From Phoronis australis (Eukaryota > Phoronida > Phoronidae), in assembly GCA_002633005.1 (NCBI GenBank), contig NMRA01000077.1:723635-787634 (forward strand): a DNA stretch of 64,000 bases. The letters are read 5' to 3'. This document shows positions 9,437-22,110 of this stretch, piece after piece. A program made the translations under genes and the position numbers. Each line of letters begins with the position of its first letter. Position 1 is the stretch's first letter. The notes under the pieces are model-generated. The model did no database searches and was not told the DNA's origin. It saw only the letters and a list, made by a program, of their open reading frames with translations.

Positions 9437-10010
9437 AGAGGGGAGAACAATTCTTGATTGTTTTGTTTTTGTTTTGTTTTAATGAAAGAATGAAGAAATC
9501 CAACCCAAATTCCATTGTCATTGTATCGTTGTTGTTTTTATCACAACAGGAAGTTACGACAACATGTGTTCAACAGAATCGGTTGGAAATGAACTTTGAT
9601 CTACTAGCTTTGATCTTGGACGTGATTTTAGAAGTTTAGTGACAGCGAGATATCTCAAGAGGTCGTATTGACCTAATACTCAAGTAGTCATCTAATAGTC
9701 ATTTTGTTGATGTACGGACATGTAGACTGAGAGGTGTTAAAATGTAGGAAGTTACAGTGAGGCTAGAGGGGGTATAGTGAGGCTCCTGGCTCCCTGGGCT
9801 AAACTCAAAGGGAACATGTCTGGCCACTCGGAGAGTTCTGTAGTTTCAAACGTTGTAGCCCCAAGACCTGCTGTTGTTGCATGGTCAAATAGATATTGGA
9901 ATGCAGTCTAAGTAGAGGATTGTCCTATCTTTTGTAACCCCAGATATACTTTCCAGTCAATTTGTTTTTTTCTCATATTTATAAATAAAATGTTTTCTTT
10001 TTAGGAGTGG
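9437..10010 (+). other. Probable 3' UTR of the channel gene
   Basis: T-rich sequence follows the stop codon. An AATAAA lies at 9984-9989 and a GT-rich stretch (GGGTCAAGGTGTGTCTTG) follows about 20-30 bp later, the usual layout of a poly(A) site. A longer transcript using a later signal (for example 13030) cannot be excluded. Confidence 0.55.
9984..9989 (+). terminator. Poly(A) signal AATAAA
   Basis: Canonical hexamer 548 bp after the channel stop codon, with a GT-rich downstream element. Confidence 0.55.
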
Positions 10011-11149
10011 GTCAAGGTGTGTCTTGTATTGCAATCATATTGTGGAGTAGGCATTACTGGTAGTTAACAGATTGCTATCACATTCTGGGGTACAGCCTGC
10101 TCAGATGCCTCGAGTACCAAACCCATAATTATGTGTGATAATTTGTTGTGGCACCCTTTTTATGAAAAGTTAGGCCAAAATCAAGCTTTACTTTTGACTT
10201 AAAAAAGTCACAAAGCTGAGTTTGACAAACATGTCTGCGGAAATCCATGATGTGACTGATGTCGCTGATAAAGGGAAGCTGTGTGTTTTCGTTATATAAT
10301 AATCCTCCTTTTGTTACAATTAGTTGCTGATATTATATGACAAAGTGATATTACTGCCTAAAACGGGTAAATGTGACCTAGCATAGTACAGACTTCATAT
10401 TTTATGCTATTGGCAGGAATCAACATTTTGTGATGCCAAATTGATATAGTTTGGTAAGGCATAGTTTCATCAGCAAGAAATTGTAGACTATAGGTGTTAT
10501 GTAGTTTTCGTGTCGTTTATGTACAGATACTTCAAAATGGGTGCAAAGATACTTTTCTTAATGTTAACTGTCACATTGGGAGCCAAAAGTATGTTTTAGG
10601 TGCATCTGAAATAAATTGAAAACTACATAGGCAATTTTGGTTGATCACCAAAGATTTTTATTTTACAGTAATTGTTATCAACCATTTTATCACATCACAC
10701 CATTCATATGAATTCCTATCAACAGTTGATATAACTTTTCATCCGAAGTTTGTCATCAAATATTATAATTTATGATGATTCCTTATAAATGATCATATGA
10801 ATACACATGAACCAAAATTGTGGTGTACTTTTGGCACAAAGAACTTGTTTATGTGTTCATGGAGCTTTACATGTTCAAAACTGTCTCAGGAGTTTGTATT
10901 TCACTTATTGTAAACCACAGCAATGTTCTAGTATCTATGAACAGCACTTTACAATCAAACACATTTGCTGATCAGTGCTTATTGTCTGACAATATACTAA
11001 CAACTGTTTAGCTGTGAATTTTCATCATTACTTCATGACATACTAAGTTAAATGACGAGTTACTCTGAAGCTATCTTCTGCCACTCATGTCTTGCATGAC
11101 GCTATGGTCTGTGACACAAATAAACCTTATATGTTCTTGATAATTGTCA
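10011..11149. other. Intergenic AT-rich stretch
   Basis: No exon, repeat array or RNA gene recognised. It may belong to an extended 3' UTR of the channel. Confidence 0.4.
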
Positions 11150-11390
11150 TAACCTGTACTGTTATAACTATTCATGATTGTCTTAACCTGCTCTGTTATA
11201 AATATTTGTAATTGTTGTAACCTGTACTGTTATAACTATTCATGATTGTCATAACCTGCTCTGTTATAACTATTCATGATTGTCATAACCTGCTCTGTTA
11301 TAACTATTCATGATTTTCATAACCTGCCCTGTTATAAATATTCATGATTGTTGTAACCTGTGCTGTTATAACTATTCATGACTGTCAAGT
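11150..11390. repeat. Minisatellite, ~34-bp unit x7
   Basis: Head-to-tail copies of TTGTCATAACCTGTACTGTT followed by ATAACTATTCATGA, with point changes between units. Confidence 0.9.
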
Positions 11391-13610
11391 TAAAGGTTGA
11401 TTACTGTTGTCACTTGTTATAACATGAGGAATGGTGTTGAAGGAGGGACTGTAAAAAGTTCACAGAGTGGTAATTCATTATGATTCATAGTGACAGTGTA
11501 GTATGTAGACCTAATGTTGACAAACTTGGGAAGTTTTTGCAACTGTTTTAATGTTGACTGGTCATAGTTGACAAGTTGTTAGAGACTAGACGCACAGTAC
11601 TGAATTATAAGATAAGTCTGATTACAATGCAAGAGTACTCTTGCCATATGGTTTTATGATTCTCAGTTTGTAACCTACTTGTTGTAAATTAATTATTTTT
11701 TGTGTGTTATGCTAATTTTTTATTTTACTTCCCACCATGTAATTTAACCATAGAATCAAACATGCATTGTGTATAGTTATTAAACCTCTATCAATTTTAT
11801 TCTATATTTGAAAGTTATTGGATAGTTCTAATTTTTCTTGTTGTTAGGTAGTTGACTTTTTGAGTGCAATCTTTCTTATCTCTTATTCCCTCACTAAAGT
11901 TTTCATGAGTGGTTTTAGATGACTCAACTTTATATATGTATCAGGGTTTCTATGCAGTGACCTATGATAATTTGTGATCAAGTTTTTTTACCATTGGTTG
12001 GTGATTGTGAATCATGTTCTTTTTGATCAGTAAGTTCATCTTTGCTCTTAATGTTGATTTTAAGATGTTGAGTTTAGTAATAATGTGTTTAGTTCACCAC
12101 GTAAAGATAATGGCTTTTCAAATTCTCTAATACATGTTGCGTGAGCAACACTTGGTTTTTATCTACAGCTATAAATCCTCTTTCCAAGATGGAGAAAACA
12201 AAAATGTGCGCCTCACTCTAGACAGAGATTTACTTTGCAGCATGTTTCCTGTTATGACTGACTGAATGAGAAACCTGATTCTAAGTCATGGACCTGCGTT
12301 TTGTTTTATTTTGACCTGGGTTGGTAATCATGCGGACCACATGGCTGAATATTTACAAGTGTTCTCACATTGTAATCACATGGGGCACACTTGACAGGTG
12401 AACTATCCTTCTAACCGTTAATAAGTCATTTTCACCCATATGATTACTCTCCTGGAGTGCATTCCGTAGACCAAGTGACTTGCAACAAAACCAAGATCAC
12501 GCAAGACCTTGCAAAATCTCGCGAGTGAAAGGTGAGTTACATGTCTGCTCAGTACCTCACTAGCAGCTCTTGAACTGGTCATTTGGTAGAATTCACTGTT
12601 TTCATTACATAAGCAAAAGGATTTCGCTGCAAATGCAAGCTAATGACTTGGTCTACAGAACACTGTTCCATATTGTTTTTATGAAACTTGAAACAGCATT
12701 GACGAGGATGTGGAAAGAAATGCTCGGGCTGAACACTTAACAGTTTTTTGTAGGTTCTTCAATGGTATAGTACACAATGACAGCAAGTAGGCCAGGTAAA
12801 CTCGCTATTCATTTGCAGCCAATTCGAAAATTCCCATCTGTCCTGTAACTGTTGCAGACAAGCTGATGTATCTCTTTATACACTGAGAGAGTGGTGGAAT
12901 TCTTCATGGCACAGTTATATTATGTGAATGACGAGTCATTGAATGTAGGTATTTTATACCCGTATGTTTGAAGTGTGTAGTGCCTAATGTGTACATTGTT
13001 ACAATTGTTAAAAGTGTACACTGCAATTTGGAATAAAAATATTCATAGAACATTCAGTTTGTTGTTACACTCCATACCTGCACACACATCACTGCTAGAA
13101 AATTAGTGTTATTTATCTGGAAACATGTCTGCCCAAAATGATTTCAGTTTTGCTATGGTAATTATGAGGTAAAAATTACTGTGGAGTATTTCCTTTCCAC
13201 TTGTGGCCCAAAACTTGAAAATCAAGAAATTGTCCAATTAAATGAGACCGATTGGTCCCTACCAAGAAAACAGTTGGCTTTCCATGTTGTGAATTTTGTG
13301 AAGCAGGCAAATTTTGGAAGGGTTGGCTATCCTGTTCAAAATCAATGACTTCTTGACATTAGATAACTTAATGATCGTCCGAAGATGGACTCATTATGTC
13401 CTATTGTGATAATGAAAGTTGTAGACATTTGAGTAACCTTGTTTATCTAAGTACATCTAAATCAGGACGATATTGAGCATTTGTCAGATATTACAACAGA
13501 TCTAACCATTACAACAGGATATTTACCAAGCAGAAGCTTAAACTCATAAAGCCCAACCCACCGATTCAGAACTAACTAAAGGCAACTGACATTTGGTTCA
13601 AAGACATGGC
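11391..13610. other. Intergenic stretch between convergent genes
   Basis: AT-rich. The only structure seen is an inverted-repeat element at 12459-12663. Confidence 0.4.
12459..12663. mobile_element. Inverted-repeat element, TTCCGTAGACC type
   Basis: Left end ATTCCGTAGACCAAGTGACT and right end pairing as TTCTGTAGACCAAGTCATTA flank about 150 bp containing TCTCGCGAG. The ends resemble those of the element at 15217-15346 and, more distantly, the GTTCAGTA family. Non-autonomous DNA element; exact boundaries uncertain. Confidence 0.55.
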
Positions 13611-14098
13611 AACCAGCTTGTACCGAGAATGAAACACTACTAAACCAGTTTGTACTGACAATGAAACAACACTAAACCAGCTTGTACTGAGAATGAAACA
13701 CCACTAAACCAGTTTGTACTGAGAATAAAACAACACTAAACCACCTTGTACTGAGAATGAAACACCACTAAACCAGTTGGTGCTGAGAATGAAACAACAC
13801 TAAACCAGCTTGTACTGAGAATGAAACAACAGTAAACCAGTTTGTACTGAGAATAAAACAACACTAAACCACCTTGTACTGAGAATGAAACACCACTAAA
13901 CCATTTGGTGCTGAGAATGAAACAACACTAAACCAGCTTGTACTGAGAATGAAACAACAGTAAACCAGTTTGTACTCAGAATGAAACAACACTAAACCAG
14001 TTTGTACTGAGAATGAAACAACACTAAACCAGCTTGTACTGAGAATGAAACAACACTAAACCAGTTTGTACTGAGAATGAAGAAACACTAAACCAGTT
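13611..14098. repeat. Minisatellite, 31-bp unit x~16
   Basis: Tandem units of the form AACCAGTTTGTACTGAGAAT-GAAACAACACT. Variants (CAGCTTG, CACCTTG, CATTTGG) recur in groups, suggesting amplification of two- or three-unit blocks. Confidence 0.95.
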
Positions 14099-14326
14099 CC
14101 TTGTGTGAATAAAAATGGTTGATTAGGTCCTAGCCTCAACCTTGTTTTTAATTCGGATATCAAAAGATTTTTAGGTTTGATAAGAACTGGCAATTAATGC
14201 TCTCTACAGCTGAAGCAGGTGTACTACTATGTTTCGTGTGATCTAAAAAAGTGATTCCAAACCAAATCACATATTAGACGCTTAACAACAGCAACTAAAA
14301 ATCAAAGAAAACAAAATTGAAAGTAT

Positions 14327-14332
14327 TTTATT
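14327..14332 (-). terminator. Candidate poly(A) signal of the FAM117/GLCCI1 gene
   Basis: Minus-strand AATAAA followed by a T/GT-rich stretch (TTTTGTTTTCTTTGATTTTT). It would give a 3' UTR of about 3.5 kb, long but not unusual for this family. Earlier signals were not exhaustively excluded. Confidence 0.4.
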
Positions 14333-14688
14333 AAAATTTTTTGCAAAAATTTATAACATACAACAATTAAAGGATAGTTTAAACAAGTATATGTTTACAA
14401 TAATGCTCAGGGCAGTGACATTTCACATGGTAATGTGTCCAACTGTCAAAGTCTCTTTGATGGCTTTACTTTCTTCATAAAAGGTACTGCATTTACCTAA
14501 ACCATGTAAACAGATCCGAGAGAACTTATATGCTGGTACACTGTCTGGTTACCACGGCCAAGATCGAAACAAGATGTCATAACAATACAATTAGGGTTGA
14601 CAAAAATATGTACATTCTTTCTCCACCAATGCCCTTGACTGGGAGACTTCATCAAATGACAACAACGGCAGACTTCACCACTTAACTT

Positions 14689-14785
14689 GACAACTTTAAG
14701 GTTGTGTAGGACATTATTGACAACTTTAAGGTTGTGTAGGACATTATTGACAAGTTTAAGGTTGTGTAGGACATTATTGACAAGT
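14689..14785. repeat. 30-bp tandem repeat x3
   Basis: Three copies of GACAACTTTAAGGTTGTGTAGGACATTATT-type units. An inverted copy of the core (GGTCCTACACAACCTTATC) lies at about 15121-15139 and could pair with it in RNA. Confidence 0.9.
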
Positions 14786-15216
14786 CTGTACAATTAGTAA
14801 AATATATACAAAACTATAAAATTTAACTTTGGCAAAAGTAAGTATTTTCTGGAAGCAGAAATTAAGTAAAATTTGATTGTTTTTCTTATATCAATCTGTC
14901 ATTCATAGGTTCACATGACCATGCTTTTTTAGTAAAATTTAGGAATATGGTACATTTATAGGAAATCAAAAGGGTAGATTAAATTCCAAATTTCTTACCA
15001 TATAAATGTTCAAGATGAAATCTCAAATACACTGTTACAGATTTCTAAATTACCGTGAATATGTTCTGCCACTTCGGAGATATGATGATATAAAGTTCGA
15101 CAAAACTGAACATTTTTCTAGGGTCCTACACAACCTTATCAAAACAATCTGATATCTCGAAATGATACTTTGAAATTTGACATATTAAATGATCTCAAAC
15201 TCATGGCAACAGGGGT

Positions 15217-15346
15217 GTGTTCCGTGGACGTAAGGCACTAGCAAGTAAAACTAGAGTGATCATGTGTTTTGCTTGTAATGCACAGCAATATCTCGCAGAC
15301 TTACATGAGTTAGCTTTTCAAGTGAGACACTTGCTCTACAGAACAC
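15217..15346. mobile_element. Small inverted-repeat element, GTGTTC ends
   Basis: 130 bp beginning GTGTTCCGTGGACGTAAGGC and ending with the inverse of GTGTTCTGTAGAGCAAGTG. The interior (GTGTTTTGCTTGTAATGCACAGCAATATCTCGCAGA) resembles the centres of the elements at 7822 and 56960. It lies in the probable FAM117/GLCCI1 3' UTR. Confidence 0.55.
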
Positions 15347-17887
15347 AGCCCAAGTCGGATATAAACAACAACTCATGCAGCATCATAGATTCAGTTAACA
15401 AACTTGTGAAATAACCTTGAGGTAGCTCGAGGCATGTCCCTGGAATTACACAAGAGAAGTGGTTTCAACGTTAACTGCAGGGCAGAAAGAGCCACAAAAC
15501 TGTGACGAGCTGTCATTACATCAATCAGGTCTCCTATTCGTGCAGCAATTTTAGAAAAAAGTCACAATGCCAATACTACTTTCTATAAAGTTAATGAAAC
15601 CATCATTAGAGGCGTTTCAAATTAATCTAATGAAGTTCAACTTGCCCATGAATGAAATCAAGTAAAATTTTTGATAACCATGCTAATGGATCGAGTACCT
15701 CAGTAGCTTAAACTTCAATTTCATATAAACCAACGAAAGCCATATGGAGCGAGTGAATCGTGTAATATAAACACTGCCCACATAGAGGCAAAACAACTTA
15801 CTAGACAAGAGATTCGATAGGCAGCTTAACTCGGAGTAAGGCATGAGTAAAGCTTGCTGCACACCAAAGATGTGAAAAGAGTTGACCACGATGGATTTTT
15901 TTCACACTAAACAAGTTTTTTTGTGGGACCAGCAATTTGAATGACACGAATTTACCCAGGCAGGAGTCACTAGAATTTTCTAGAGCAAAATCAGTGATCC
16001 ACCACCCACACATGACAAGAATCTCTGACAGCCAGTCTACCATTAACACTCCCAAGCAATGTAGGGTTCAAAACAACATGATAAACTAATTTTATGAGAG
16101 AAAACTGCCCGTGTTCACAAGATATCACTTGCAACCGGTTGTGCTGGTGAGAATGTCACAGGATGTGCAGCAGGCTTCAGCTTGGTGAAATCCATCAGTT
16201 GCACTTCAAAGCATGAATTTCCAAGGCGTACTCAAGCCATAGATCATCAAACACAGACCATGACCGAACAGAAATGAAAGACTGGATATAAATCCGTATT
16301 AGAACGTATATGGTTCGAACTGCAACCAGCACTCATATGTAAAAGACATACGGCAGACACAACTATTAATACACGGCAACAAAAATAAAATAATATCTCT
16401 ACAATGTACAGCACTACTTATCATACAAACTGCGCAGCTGGTCACAACAACACTGAACAGAAACTGATCTATACAGAACAAAAGCATGCGTCTACCGTCT
16501 CAGATGATACGTACAATACATATGTGAGGGTCATATGAACCAAGAATATTCACCCAACGTTATATACTGGGGCTTTAAACAGCCTGGCTGTTTTTACAAA
16601 TTTTGGCAACAAAATAAAAAAATTAAACTATAGCAGCAACTGGCACTCGCACATGGAAGATCATGAAATAGTGAATTCTTTCGAAATGCTCACACAAAAA
16701 CACTTTGTGAGTTTTGGAATGCCGTTAGTAGTCGTGCAGGACCTCGTTCCATATTGCACCAAATAACCACAGCTTTACAAGAATGGATAACAGTGTACCA
16801 TCAACAAAAATCAAAGCTCTGCCGTGGTGTTTTGGTGCAACTGTTTCTAGTCAAGAGCTGTGATGAGATGGATATGGGATCCAGGTAGGATGTCAAACTT
16901 AGTTTATAATTGAAGAAAAGGTGTGAGGCTCCAGACACACATCTTGTACATATATAATACTACACCTTGTATACCCTTCGATAATGCACACGCATTTATA
17001 ATGTACATGAATTCACAAAGATTCACCCAGCAGTTCCCAGATTGACTAAGACTCAGCAAAATCCATAATATATATGTGTCGTAAACCTAAATCTAGTTTA
17101 CATCAAGTTAATACAGATACATAGAGCCTAGAATCAGAAGGTAAACCAGTGGGTGCATGTCAGAGCTAGGTGTGATTCCATGGTCAAAGGTCACACATCC
17201 AGGTCAGAGGTCAAACACACTCACCCTCCACAAACCCATGGGTGTGGTAAGCGATATGAAAATAACGATAGTTTGATTACAACAACTACATAATGAACCC
17301 GTAAATGTAGACAAGTCATGACAACAAGCCTGAACTCTCAACACTGGCTAAGTCTAATCCGCACTTATATGTCTGAACAACTTAGGACAGAATGGTTAAA
17401 CATTGACAATACTTCCACTGTTCACAGGAACCTGACGTAGGATAGATGGAACATTAAATGCCAGCCTAGTAGCCTGGTCTAGAGGAATACATGAGACTAC
17501 TTCTAGCCAGCTTCACTTTTCTTATGAATCTGGTGTGGACTGTCCTTAAATTTAAATGCTGCCTAGGTAGCAGTCAAGTCAGAACAGATTAGTGAAATAA
17601 AGCAAAGATATGCCATCAGCTGACACCATTATTTCCATCACCTCTCCCTTTGTGACTGCTTTGCTAAATGCTAACCTGCCAGATCAGGAGATTAATGGAA
17701 CTAGAGCTCCATTATCCCTACCAATCTTTCGTGATCTGTCCTAAAAGTGCAATGCTTCAGCGGTAACTGAGCAGGAGAGTTCAATGAAACTAATGAGCGC
17801 CGCTGTAAGCAGGCTTAACATGCCAATCCATCAACACGTCAAGTTCCACATGCAGCAGAGGTTGTTGCTGTCATTGGCAGTGAGTTT

Positions 17888-18065
17888 CTACAGGCTTTCG
17901 ATGCCCGCATGACTAGCAGCTGGTGGTGTGTTACGGATGGCTGGAGTTGTGGCCAAACATGTGTACTGTGACATGGGGCAGAAGGCCGACCTCTCGCTCA
18001 GCTTGAACTGATTACCACTTGGAGTGATGGAGTACAGCGACGCCTTAAGGGTGGGCTTCTTTAGA
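17888..18065 (-). CDS. GLCCI1/FAM117: FAM117/GLCCI1 family protein, exon 7 (C-terminus)
   Basis: Acceptor TTTTGATTGCAG precedes 18065 on the minus strand. The exon supplies the third base of codon 407 and then residues 408-465, ending at TAG (17888-17890). It contains ASLYSITPSGNQFKLSE and SERSAFCPMS, matching the family's conserved segment in which a cysteine/asparagine-containing stretch leads to G-S-A-F-C-P. The tail after it (QYTCLATTPAIRNTPPAAS) is short compared with vertebrate paralogs, which continue for 50 or more residues. Confidence 0.88.
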
Positions 18066-18679
18066 CTGCAATCAAAACAGAATGGTAGACTGTCAACCAG
18101 TTTCAACGAGACAATTGCCTATCAAAATCCTGGCACAATAGGGTCAGTCTACCAACTGCTGGGAGTACCTCGTGCTTTCAGAGCAAGATTCTTACATCTC
18201 CAACATAAAAATTGACATCTACCAATAAAAGAACTGACAAACTATTGTCCACCTGCTATTTGCTAGCAGTACTGAAAGCGTTTAGGATAGGATTGTTACA
18301 TCTGCTACATAAAAATTGAAAATTGATATCTGCCAATCTTTGATAGACAGGAAGGATTAATGCTTCAGAACGAGTTTCCTCAGTGACATAGCTGACAATA
18401 CATTAGGCAGAACTCCATCACCAGTTTCATTGGTGCAAGAAAGTTGAATGTTCTCAGACATACACTTCGGGAAATATTTAATGTCAAAACAATCTTTTAC
18501 ATACAAAGAACTTGAAAGTGGACCACTAAATAACTCATCACAGATAAACACACTAATTAAACAAAGCACAGCTGCCTCTATTCATATTACATTTAGAAAC
18601 AGTTCTAAAATCAGGTGTGTTGAAAGACAGCAACAAAGCCATGAGCCAGCACTACAAAAGGCCAGCATAGTTATCTAAC
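18066..18679 (-). other. FAM117/GLCCI1 intron 6
   Basis: 614 bp with GT at the exon 6 side and AG at the exon 7 side. A diverged direct duplication (ACATCTACCAATAAAAG... and ATCTGCCAATCTTTG...) lies at about 18180-18350. No gene inside. Confidence 0.7.
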
Positions 18680-18815
18680 CTTGCTTCATCGATGATCTTG
18701 ACACGCTCACAGCCATCGGGGGGACTACGAACGAAGTCATATGACTTGTTTGGCTTCGGGCTGGCAGAATATTTTGACATGAGGGGACAATCGGGGGACG
18801 CGCTGGTGTCCAGGT
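18680..18815 (-). CDS. GLCCI1/FAM117: FAM117/GLCCI1 family protein, exon 6
   Basis: 136 nt, acceptor CTTTTTGCAG above 18815 and donor GTTAGA below 18680. Encodes DLDTSASPDCPLMSKYSASP followed by KPNKSYDFVRSPPDGCERVK. The S-S/A-S-P-K-P-N-x-S-Y block and the R-x-P-P-(D/E)-G-C-E-R-V-K block are the most recognisable C-terminal signatures of FAM117A/B and GLCCI1. It enters completing codon 362 and leaves with two bases of codon 407, matching its neighbours. Confidence 0.93.
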
Positions 18816-19949
18816 CTGCAAAAAGATTTAACGCTACAGGTGACGCACACACAACTACAATTCCTATTAAACCTGTACTTAAGTTCACAAACATTTTAAA
18901 GTCTGGTCTGCATGCCACATACTTGGATCTAGAGTTCAGTTCAGTCTAAGTGGAATAAAAAAATGACTTGTTCCCTGTATTCCATAGAACAAGTTTCTTG
19001 CGAGATAAGCCAGACCACCAAAGCCTTCGTGTTATGTTGACATCAGTGCTCGATTTGATGACCTGCAGCTCACCAATGAGACTTCAAATTTCATTCCGCG
19101 ACCAGGGAAAAATCCCAAGTCACTATGGAGTCTCCACACGGAGTATCAAATTCAGAGAATAATTCACCCAAAATTCATTTCAAATTTGTGGTCACTTTCA
19201 AAGGTTAAATTAATAATAACATTTTTCCCAGATTCAATACCTTTGGCTCACAATTGCTACGTTTTACATTTACCATCCTCAGCAGCCAGCACATATCAAA
19301 CACACGCTTAAATTTCAACATGAAGTAAACACATGAAGTCGTAATTGTTCGACAAAAATCAAGCAAGGTCGGACCATGAAACATGCGCCTCCAATGTATC
19401 CTATCGTCTACGTTCTCCATTGGCAAGAAGAAAAAAGTTATAGATTGAATGGTACATGTTTTGAATATTTAAGGGAGAAATGGAAGTGGTACACATAATT
19501 TCCTAACAAAACGATGCGGTACATCTTTTTTATGGCGGCAATTGTCCACCTCAGTTTTCACTTAGCAACCTGTGATTTTTGTTAAGTCACATTTGGCGAG
19601 CTGGCATTAAGCTAAGCGTCTAGTGCTGGATACGCATTACAATAAAAGCACGAGATCACACTGGCTTTGCTCAGTTTCTCGCATCCACAAAATGTGCTTC
19701 TGATTTTGAGGTAATAACAAATGCTCGTAGTTGCATGATGCAGCAAATAATCCAATGGCTTAATTGTACTCTTGAATGCAGTAATTCATACAGATCCAAT
19801 GGGTGAAAAATAGCAATGATTTACACATTTCATTTGTCCAATGCCAACAGTAATTTGTGAAATGAATAGAATTGCCACGACGTATATTTGCAAAGTTCAA
19901 CTAAAATACCAACAGCATAAAGACAGTTGACAACAGATGTCACTCATAC
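18816..19949 (-). other. FAM117/GLCCI1 intron 5
   Basis: 1134 bp, no coding exon or repeat recognised. Confidence 0.6.
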
Positions 19950-20217
19950 CTTTTTCCACCTTTATTTCCACCTCCTTACTGGCACTGTCTGAAGAGTCGG
20001 ACCGACTGGAAGGTCTCGATGTATCCATATTGCCGGGAATTATGGGAAAGGAAGGGCTTATGGATTGAGATCGGCTGCCAGAGCCGCTGCTGTTATTGTC
20101 CTCCGGAGTACGGCTGTAGTCGTCGTTGGCAGCGGGGGTCTGCGTGTCCACCGACCGGCGTGTATTGAGGAGCTCAGCCACAGGTGCCCGATGACCATCT
20201 GGGGCCGGCTCTTGACT
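19950..20217 (-). CDS. GLCCI1/FAM117: FAM117/GLCCI1 family protein, exon 5
   Basis: 268 nt, phase 0 in and phase 1 out; acceptor CTTTGCAG above 20217, donor GTATGA below 19950. Residues 273-361 begin SQEPAPDGHRAPVAELLN and continue with TRRSVDTQTPA, matching the family's D-G-x-R-A-P and R-S-(I/V)-D-T-Q-T-P blocks. A Ser-rich, disordered, acidic stretch follows (SSGSGSRSQSISPSF; SRPSSRSDSSDSASKEVEIK). T297-Q298-T299 fits the dynein light chain LC8 (DYNLL) recognition core. Confidence 0.92.
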
Positions 20218-20912
20218 CTGCAAAGAACACGCAGTCTTTACAAACATTGACTGTGGGTTTGGGAGTGTCGAGGCTGCTAGAACGGCTTAAACATCACAAC
20301 AAGGAAGGAAGATGAGTCAAGACAAACTAAATGTGTAGAACAATAACAACACAGTGACTTCACACGAAGCTACACTGACCAAACAGTTAACAAGAGTAAA
20401 AGTCTGCAACTTCAGTTTTTAAGTTGCATAAAATAAAAAAGAAATGATATTTAAAAAATCTATCAGACCGTTTGAGATCTTGTTTTGAGCATTTACAATA
20501 AATAAAACTTGGTCATGTTATAAACACTGTTGTTTTGCTATCCATGTACCTTTCCTTTTGTTCAATTTTACTAAAAAGACTTGGTTACATGAGCCAATTA
20601 ATGACAGACTGATAAAAAGTCAAAAATCCAATTCTACATGTTCTCTGCTTTCATAAAATATTTATTTTTACGGAGTTAAAAAAATTTCAACTTTGTAGAC
20701 ATTCGGCTAAATGCTTGTCAATAAAATCGAATTCTTATCAACTATTTATATCATATCATACTAATCATATAAATTTATGTAAAAATGGCTGATATGAATT
20801 CAAAAAAAATCTTTTATAATGAATTGTAATCAACCAAAACATATGATACAATGCAGCTACGATTTCTGTCGCAACAAGGGCTTAAAAACGAGGAGAGGGA
20901 GAATTAACTCAC
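20218..20912 (-). other. FAM117/GLCCI1 intron 4
   Basis: 695 bp, very AT-rich at 20400-20830, no other feature seen. Confidence 0.65.
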
Positions 20913-21170
20913 CCGATCTTCATCGGCCACAATCGAGACATTTTTTAAGACCAGCTTCTCGATTTCCGGGTTCAGTCCCTCAACGCTGTTGCGCGTGCGG
21001 ACGATTCCTTTAGGAATGTGTGATCCAGGGATCTTAATGGGTCCTGAGCTGGCTACTACAGCAACTTGGGACAGAGCCAAGTGGTTACCATGTACTGGGC
21101 TTTGGCGGAGCTTGCTAGACTCCTGCTGTTTGCTGCCCTCCTTTGCCCGGTTCATTCGCTGCTTATACAG
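20913..21170 (-). CDS. GLCCI1/FAM117: FAM117/GLCCI1 family protein, exon 4
   Basis: 258 nt, phase 0-0; acceptor TTTTTTGCAG above 21170, donor GTGAGT below 20913. Residues 187-272 start LYKQRMNRAKEGSKQQESSK, continuing the basic helix begun by NLKE in exon 3 (probable short coiled coil). The family blocks RQSPVHGNHLALSQ and VEGLNPEIEKLVLK follow, corresponding to Q-S-P-L-H-G-N-H and V-E-G-I-S-P-E-L-E-K in vertebrate GLCCI1. Confidence 0.94.
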
Positions 21171-21989
21171 CTGCAAAAAATCCCAGGTCAACAAAGGTCA
21201 AAGGTTAGGCAGTGAGGAAGGCAGTAAGCAATGAGTGTGATCACATATTAGTAATGGAAAGTTACTTTATATTTTTGATGTGAGTTCCTGGTTGATATAC
21301 ATGTCAGTGATGACTGCTGTTTTAATTACTCAAATAAGTTAAGCATGTTCTGTGTACGTCAGTTTCATGCACTACATTTCAATACGCAAGCTTACAGATT
21401 AACTGCATAAGGAACATGGTCCAAACTGTATGAAAACAATGGCACAGAAAACCGACATACACAAAATAAGCCACTTCAGGAATGTGGCATGCATAATAAA
21501 TTGGGCTAAGAACAAGAGAATATCAACAACAATATTCGTATTCTATTACTAGGTTAAACAACACTAAAAATGTTGGATAACTGACAACAATCAATGATGC
21601 AAGTGACTCGTGAGATACGACAGAAATCTTGATTTACAAAAAGAAATAACAAGAGCAACAGTATGCTTCTAGGGGTGTTTATTGGTAACAGAAAAATAGC
21701 CACCAGATGGCATAGAATACATCAATCCCACCCGAAAATGGGGAAGTGTCGCCATCTCGTCAACAGACGAATTCAATGAAAATACGTCAATGTACTACAA
21801 AGTTACAGAGGCAAATGTAAAAAAAATAATAAATTGCCGCTAGGTAGCACAGCAGTATTCGGATCCATCCAAAAGAAGCCGTCATCTGTTTTCACCTTAA
21901 TAGGAATACATTTGCCAAATCTCATTAAGCTCCTGCAAAGGTTTAGGATTTATAGCAGAGTATATACTGAATGGACACAGAGATGACCG

Positions 21990-22070
21990 CAACACATACA
22001 CACACACACACGTATATGTGTGAGTGTATATTTACATATGTATGTGTATGTATGTGCGTGTGCATATAAG
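21990..22070. repeat. (AC)n / (TATG)n microsatellite
   Basis: ACACATACACACACACACAC followed by GTATATGTGTGAGTGTAT-type alternating purine-pyrimidine sequence. Confidence 0.9.
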
Positions 22071-22110
22071 TACTTAATATGCACAGTTTACTCCCACAGA
22101 TCTGACATGG

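Larger units (their letters stand above)
14333..17887 (-). other. Probable 3' UTR of the FAM117/GLCCI1 gene
   Basis: No coding exon recognised between the stop codon at 17888 and the poly(A) signal. It contains a 30-bp repeat (about 14689-14785) and a palindromic element (15217-15346). Part could instead be intergenic. Confidence 0.4.

Noticed and set aside
13611-14098. CRISPR-like regular repeats
   Set aside because: The units abut without unique spacers and the genome is eukaryotic; these are minisatellites.
14497-14793. 98-codon minus ORF with VNNVLHNLK repeats
   Set aside because: Produced by the 30-bp tandem repeat, with no splice or homology support; it lies in the likely 3' UTR.
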